Origin: Promethearchaeota archaeon
Lineage (GTDB): Archaea; Asgardarchaeota; Lokiarchaeia; Sigyniarchaeales; SOKP01
Direction: 5' to 3'
Length of the DNA stretch: 64,000 nucleotides
Assembly: GCA_016840165.1 (NCBI GenBank)
Contig: JAEOSU010000018.1
Coordinates: forward strand, 1-64,000
The position numbers and the translations under genes are program-made. A model generated the notes under the pieces. The model made no database searches, was not told the DNA's origin, and was given only the letters and a program-made list of their open reading frames with translations. This document shows, one piece after another, positions 61,455 through 64,000 of this stretch. Numbering within the stretch: position 1 is the stretch's first letter; every line of letters begins with the position of its first letter.

Positions 61455-61550
61455 TTTTATCAGTCTCTTTATTCAAAATATCTTACAATTTAAATTGTTT
61501 TAGCTAAATTTTTGGTAGTTTTTTAAAAAAAAAGAAAAATTAATAGAAAT

Positions 61551-62351
61551 TTATTTTCTAAACCATCTTATTATATTATAAATGATTCCAACTGAGATAA
61601 CTATTAGGGCAATTAGTGCAGTGATGGCAACTGTTAAATTTAAAGTACTCTGTTTATACCAAATTCCAAATAATGCCCAGACAATGACTAAACTATATGC
61701 GGTATCCTTCTTTAGGAGTATCATCGCATAAGTTATGATAACTACTACGAGAATCACTAAAATTGTCCAGATCTCAGCAATTAAATTAGGTCCAGTCCCA
61801 CCTGCAGCTACTGCTACACCGTCAGCTACACCAGCTGATATTAAGACTGCTGTAATGTTAGCTACTGTAGCTACTGAAATCCAGCCCAAATACACGCTAA
61901 ATGGCACGTGTACCGCGATCTTTTCCCATCGGGGGACTTCTGCTCCGCCAATATCTAGTCGTCTGTATATTTGTAATAAACAAATTAGGAGGATTAACAT
62001 CATTACTAGCGATAGGGGAATTAAAACATAATGCCAAAAGAAGATCCACGCAAAATTTGCAAGATTTCCAATAATAAAATAATAGCTAATTTTATCTAAA
62101 TAGGGCATGTCAGTTTCTTCCTTTTTGAAGACATCTCTGATTTGATATAAAGAAAATAGAGAAAGCAAAAAGTATATAACACCCCAAATCGCGAAAGTTA
62201 ATCCCGCGGGTACAAATAAGTTTGGAATTGCATCAGATAATTCACCCGTATTTCGACCTCCAATCGGAATAATGTTTGCTAAAGCATTTACAGTAATAGT
62301 AGCAATGTTAGTAACCAAATTTAAGACTTGTAATATGATTTTTTTATTCAT
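61551..62351 (-). CDS. TspO/MBR-like tryptophan-rich membrane protein
   Basis: A 266-residue protein of the extended TspO-like family. About eight helices are seen; FVPAGLTFAIWGVIYFLLSL and NFAWIFFWHYVLIPLSLVMM are typical, as is the W-rich HVPFSVYLGWISVATVANI. Relatives are annotated as tryptophan-rich sensory proteins; roles in porphyrin or lipid handling are known only for the shorter TspO. GGTG lies before the ATG on the minus strand. Confidence 0.75.
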   Translation of the reverse strand: MNKKIILQVLNLVTNIATITVNALANIIPIGGRNTGELSDAIPNLFVPAGLTFAIWGVIYFLLSLFSLYQIRDVFKKEETDMPYLDKISYYFIIGNLANFAWIFFWHYVLIPLSLVMMLILLICLLQIYRRLDIGGAEVPRWEKIAVHVPFSVYLGWISVATVANITAVLISAGVADGVAVAAGGTGPNLIAEIWTILVILVVVIITYAMILLKKDTAYSLVIVWALFGIWYKQSTLNLTVAITALIALIVISVGIIYNIIRWFRK

Positions 62352-62523
62352 TTTTACACCTTCTTTGTGAAACTTAATTTCTTATAAATTTTTTTTAGAG
62401 GTTATCAGGTAAATCTAATTTGTATCTTATAAAACTTTTTCATCTTTAATTTATTAATATTAACCTTCTAAAAGATCAAACGGATAATCGTTGTCGAATA
62501 ATTTTTTATAAAATTTTAAAAAA

Positions 62524-63210
62524 CTACCCAAAAATAATTTTTTCAATAAGAAAATAGAAAAAGTTTGCCGCACCGAGGTATAAAAGCATAACTACGAATG
62601 CTAAAATAATTTTAACATAGAATTTACTCACTTCATATTTATAGAATAGATAAAAGGTAGATAATCCAAGAATGACTTCTGGTAAAATAATATAAACAGC
62701 TAAATGATCAAATAGGAGAATAACGTTCTGCGGGTACCAAGAAAAGACCCACATCGACATCTCAGCACCGCTAAATATTATCAATGAGAGGAAAGTCGCT
62801 ATAATATATGCCTTATTAACGGAGTCACGTTCTCTTATTCTTAAAGATATGAAACAAATAATAAAAAGAGGAATTACCCATAAACCTAACATATATGCGG
62901 ATACGGTTCCTATTTTGAAAAATCCATCGTCCGGAAAAACCAAGATATTTAATTGAGCAGATAAGTACCAATCGGGAAATACTTGAAAAAAACTTATGAA
63001 AACAACGAAAAAGTACAATTTAAGCCATATTGAATAATTTCGAATTATTCCAACCAAAAATATTAATAGATTATAGTTTAGTACAAGAATAAATAATTTA
63101 ATTCCAATTAAAATTGGAAAAGGAATAACTAATATCACAACACAGATTGCAATAAAAAGAAGATGGGAGTAAATAAAGTCTTTTTCTATAGGTAAAAGTC
63201 TTACCATCAT
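62524..63210 (-). CDS. Polytopic membrane protein, 228 residues
   Basis: Six to seven hydrophobic helices (about 17-50, 62-79, 100-122, 136-154, 163-187 and 198-222). Acidic or aromatic patches in the loops (FPDWYLSAQLNILVFPDDGF) and GAEMSMWVFSWYPQN could be functional, but no family is certain. It lies 49 bases downstream of the EEP-fold gene on the same strand, and in eukaryotic CWH43 a membrane domain and an EEP domain are joined; whether this is the same kind of pair is not known. Confidence 0.55.
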   Translation of the reverse strand: MMVRLLPIEKDFIYSHLLFIAICVVILVIPFPILIGIKLFILVLNYNLLIFLVGIIRNYSIWLKLYFFVVFISFFQVFPDWYLSAQLNILVFPDDGFFKIGTVSAYMLGLWVIPLFIICFISLRIRERDSVNKAYIIATFLSLIIFSGAEMSMWVFSWYPQNVILLFDHLAVYIILPEVILGLSTFYLFYKYEVSKFYVKIILAFVVMLLYLGAANFFYFLIEKIIFG

Positions 63211-63259
63211 AATAAATAATAAAAAGAAAAAAAATTAAAAATAGTTTTTTATATTACCC

Positions 63260-64000
63260 CTAGAATGGTCCAGTAAGAGAGGCATAAACACAAGGATGAT
63301 CGGCAGCATTTCCGCCGGTATAAAGCACCCGTGAGACTGTGGTGTTTAGATCTCCCGATACAAATATGTGATCAATTCGAGCGTGTGGTAATCGTGGAAC
63401 CCAACTATCTGGAACATCTCCTATCAATTGTAAAGAAGGTGGTACTAATTCCCAGCAATCATATAGTTCAGCAACCGTTATATTATATTGTTCTGTATTT
63501 GGTCGAAAATTAAAATCTCCCATCAATATAACATTCTGTAATCCCGGTATAAGGGATAGGATATTTTCTTGTTGTACTATTTGGGATCTATCCTCAGCAG
63601 GATCCTCATAATTTCCAAGATGTGTAACAAAAATATTAAATTCAGTAGTTCCTACTATGATTTTTACCCAGATAGTCGCGGTTTGTTCTCCTTTACTTTC
63701 CATATAAAATGTTCTTGGATTAAGTATAGGATATTTTGATAAAAGGGCAATCCCATAAGTGCCAGTCACGGTTTTCGGCCCATAATATGAATAAAGCTTC
63801 AACTGATTATCGATAAATCTTACGATATCAGTATTACCACTTGAAATCCTACACGTGTCTGATTCTTGTAATGCGATAATATCTCCATCTAAATTCTTTA
63901 TAACTTCATACTGACCTTCAAAATTTTTGTTTCCACTATCATCTGAGCCTTGCTGGATGTTATAGGATACAATTGATAAGGATGCATTTGAAACAGGTCG
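63260..64000 (-). CDS. Endonuclease/exonuclease/phosphatase (EEP)-fold protein, truncated by the window edge
   Basis: The frame stays open to the right edge, giving the last 246 residues; the true N-terminus is outside the window. The EEP landmarks are present: SLSIVSYNIQQG and DIIALQES near the edge, then GTYGIALLSKYPI, then FVTHLG, MGDFNFRP, RIDHIFVS and DHPCVYASL. These are the metal-binding and catalytic residues of the DNase I/sphingomyelinase-like superfamily. A start at an inner TTG (63802) would drop the first metal-binding blocks and is rejected. Substrate unknown. Confidence 0.85.
   Translation of the reverse strand, partial: RPVSNASLSIVSYNIQQGSDDSGNKNFEGQYEVIKNLDGDIIALQESDTCRISSGNTDIVRFIDNQLKLYSYYGPKTVTGTYGIALLSKYPILNPRTFYMESKGEQTATIWVKIIVGTTEFNIFVTHLGNYEDPAEDRSQIVQQENILSLIPGLQNVILMGDFNFRPNTEQYNITVAELYDCWELVPPSLQLIGDVPDSWVPRLPHARIDHIFVSGDLNTTVSRVLYTGGNAADHPCVYASLTGPF

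Noticed and set aside
63260..63802. EEP-fold gene starting at the TTG at 63802
   Set aside because: The frame remains open to the window edge and the added residues include the metal-binding blocks of the fold, so the gene is truncated by the window instead of starting there.
1..64000. CRISPR arrays, insertion sequences, prophage or rRNA genes
   Set aside because: No regularly spaced repeats, transposase motifs, terminal inverted repeats, phage structural genes or rRNA-like blocks were seen on reading both strands.

Overview
The window is AT-rich, gene-dense archaeal DNA and very probably comes from an Asgard archaeon of the Lokiarchaeia/Promethearchaeota type. The archaeal signs are a TATA-binding protein, a UPF0147 protein, an archaeosortase-like enzyme, an ADP-forming acyl-CoA synthetase, an MtrH methyltransferase and TATA-box promoters. 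The Asgard signs are an unusual density of eukaryotic-signature modules: five multi-domain small GTPases (two Rab/Ras-like, three Arf-like), longin-like and roadblock-like domains, a single gelsolin-like domain and an extended ribosomal protein eL13. No rRNA, tRNA, CRISPR array, insertion sequence or prophage was recognised. Assignment is from motifs read by eye; no search was run.

Layout. 1-12 kb: GYD protein, HypC, CooC-type ATPase, endonuclease V, an MFS transporter, a coiled-coil/HEAT protein, cyclophilin, then an ADP-forming acyl-CoA synthetase followed by a BioD-like/DRTGG protein, and small membrane or zinc-ribbon proteins. 12-24 kb: arylsulfotransferase-like propeller, CrtI-like oxidoreductase, an intracellular GH32 glycosidase, a surface-glycan-like cluster (GT-C glycosyltransferase plus two tandem HGSNAT-like acyltransferases), the gelsolin-like protein, an archaeal Ogg and a PfkB kinase. 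25-36 kb: a 1172-residue receptor-like protein with a cytosolic longin-like domain, YkgJ-type cysteine protein, Trm9-like methyltransferase, eL13-HhH fusion, a small longin-winged-helix protein, a secreted transglutaminase-like protein and the first longin-Arf-roadblock fusion. 36-50 kb: an NrdD-like protein without glycyl-radical domain, nuclease-like and zinc-ribbon/roadblock proteins, an Arf-like GTPase, SLOG protein, PurM-like kinase, a second longin-Arf-roadblock fusion, MtrH, archaeosortase and TBP. 50-64 kb: macro domain, PEP synthase, UPF0147, two tandem longin-Rab GTPases, a 7TM-TIR protein, Fpg, threonine dehydratase, TspO-like protein and a truncated EEP-fold protein at the right edge.

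How the genes fit together. CooC, HypC, MtrH, PEP synthase and the ADP-forming synthetase suit an anaerobe with CO-dehydrogenase/Wood-Ljungdahl chemistry, hydrogenases and acetyl-CoA based energy conservation. The GTPase, longin, roadblock and gelsolin genes look like parts of a regulatory/trafficking or cytoskeletal network. The most notable sequence-level point is that four GTPases of two different families (Arf-like and Rab-like) share one homologous N-terminal longin-like module, and a large membrane protein carries a related-looking longin-winged-helix module on its cytoplasmic tail. Transcription is mostly from single genes or pairs. Several starts are fixed by a GGTGA or GAGG ribosome-binding site about 7 bases upstream, including non-ATG starts.
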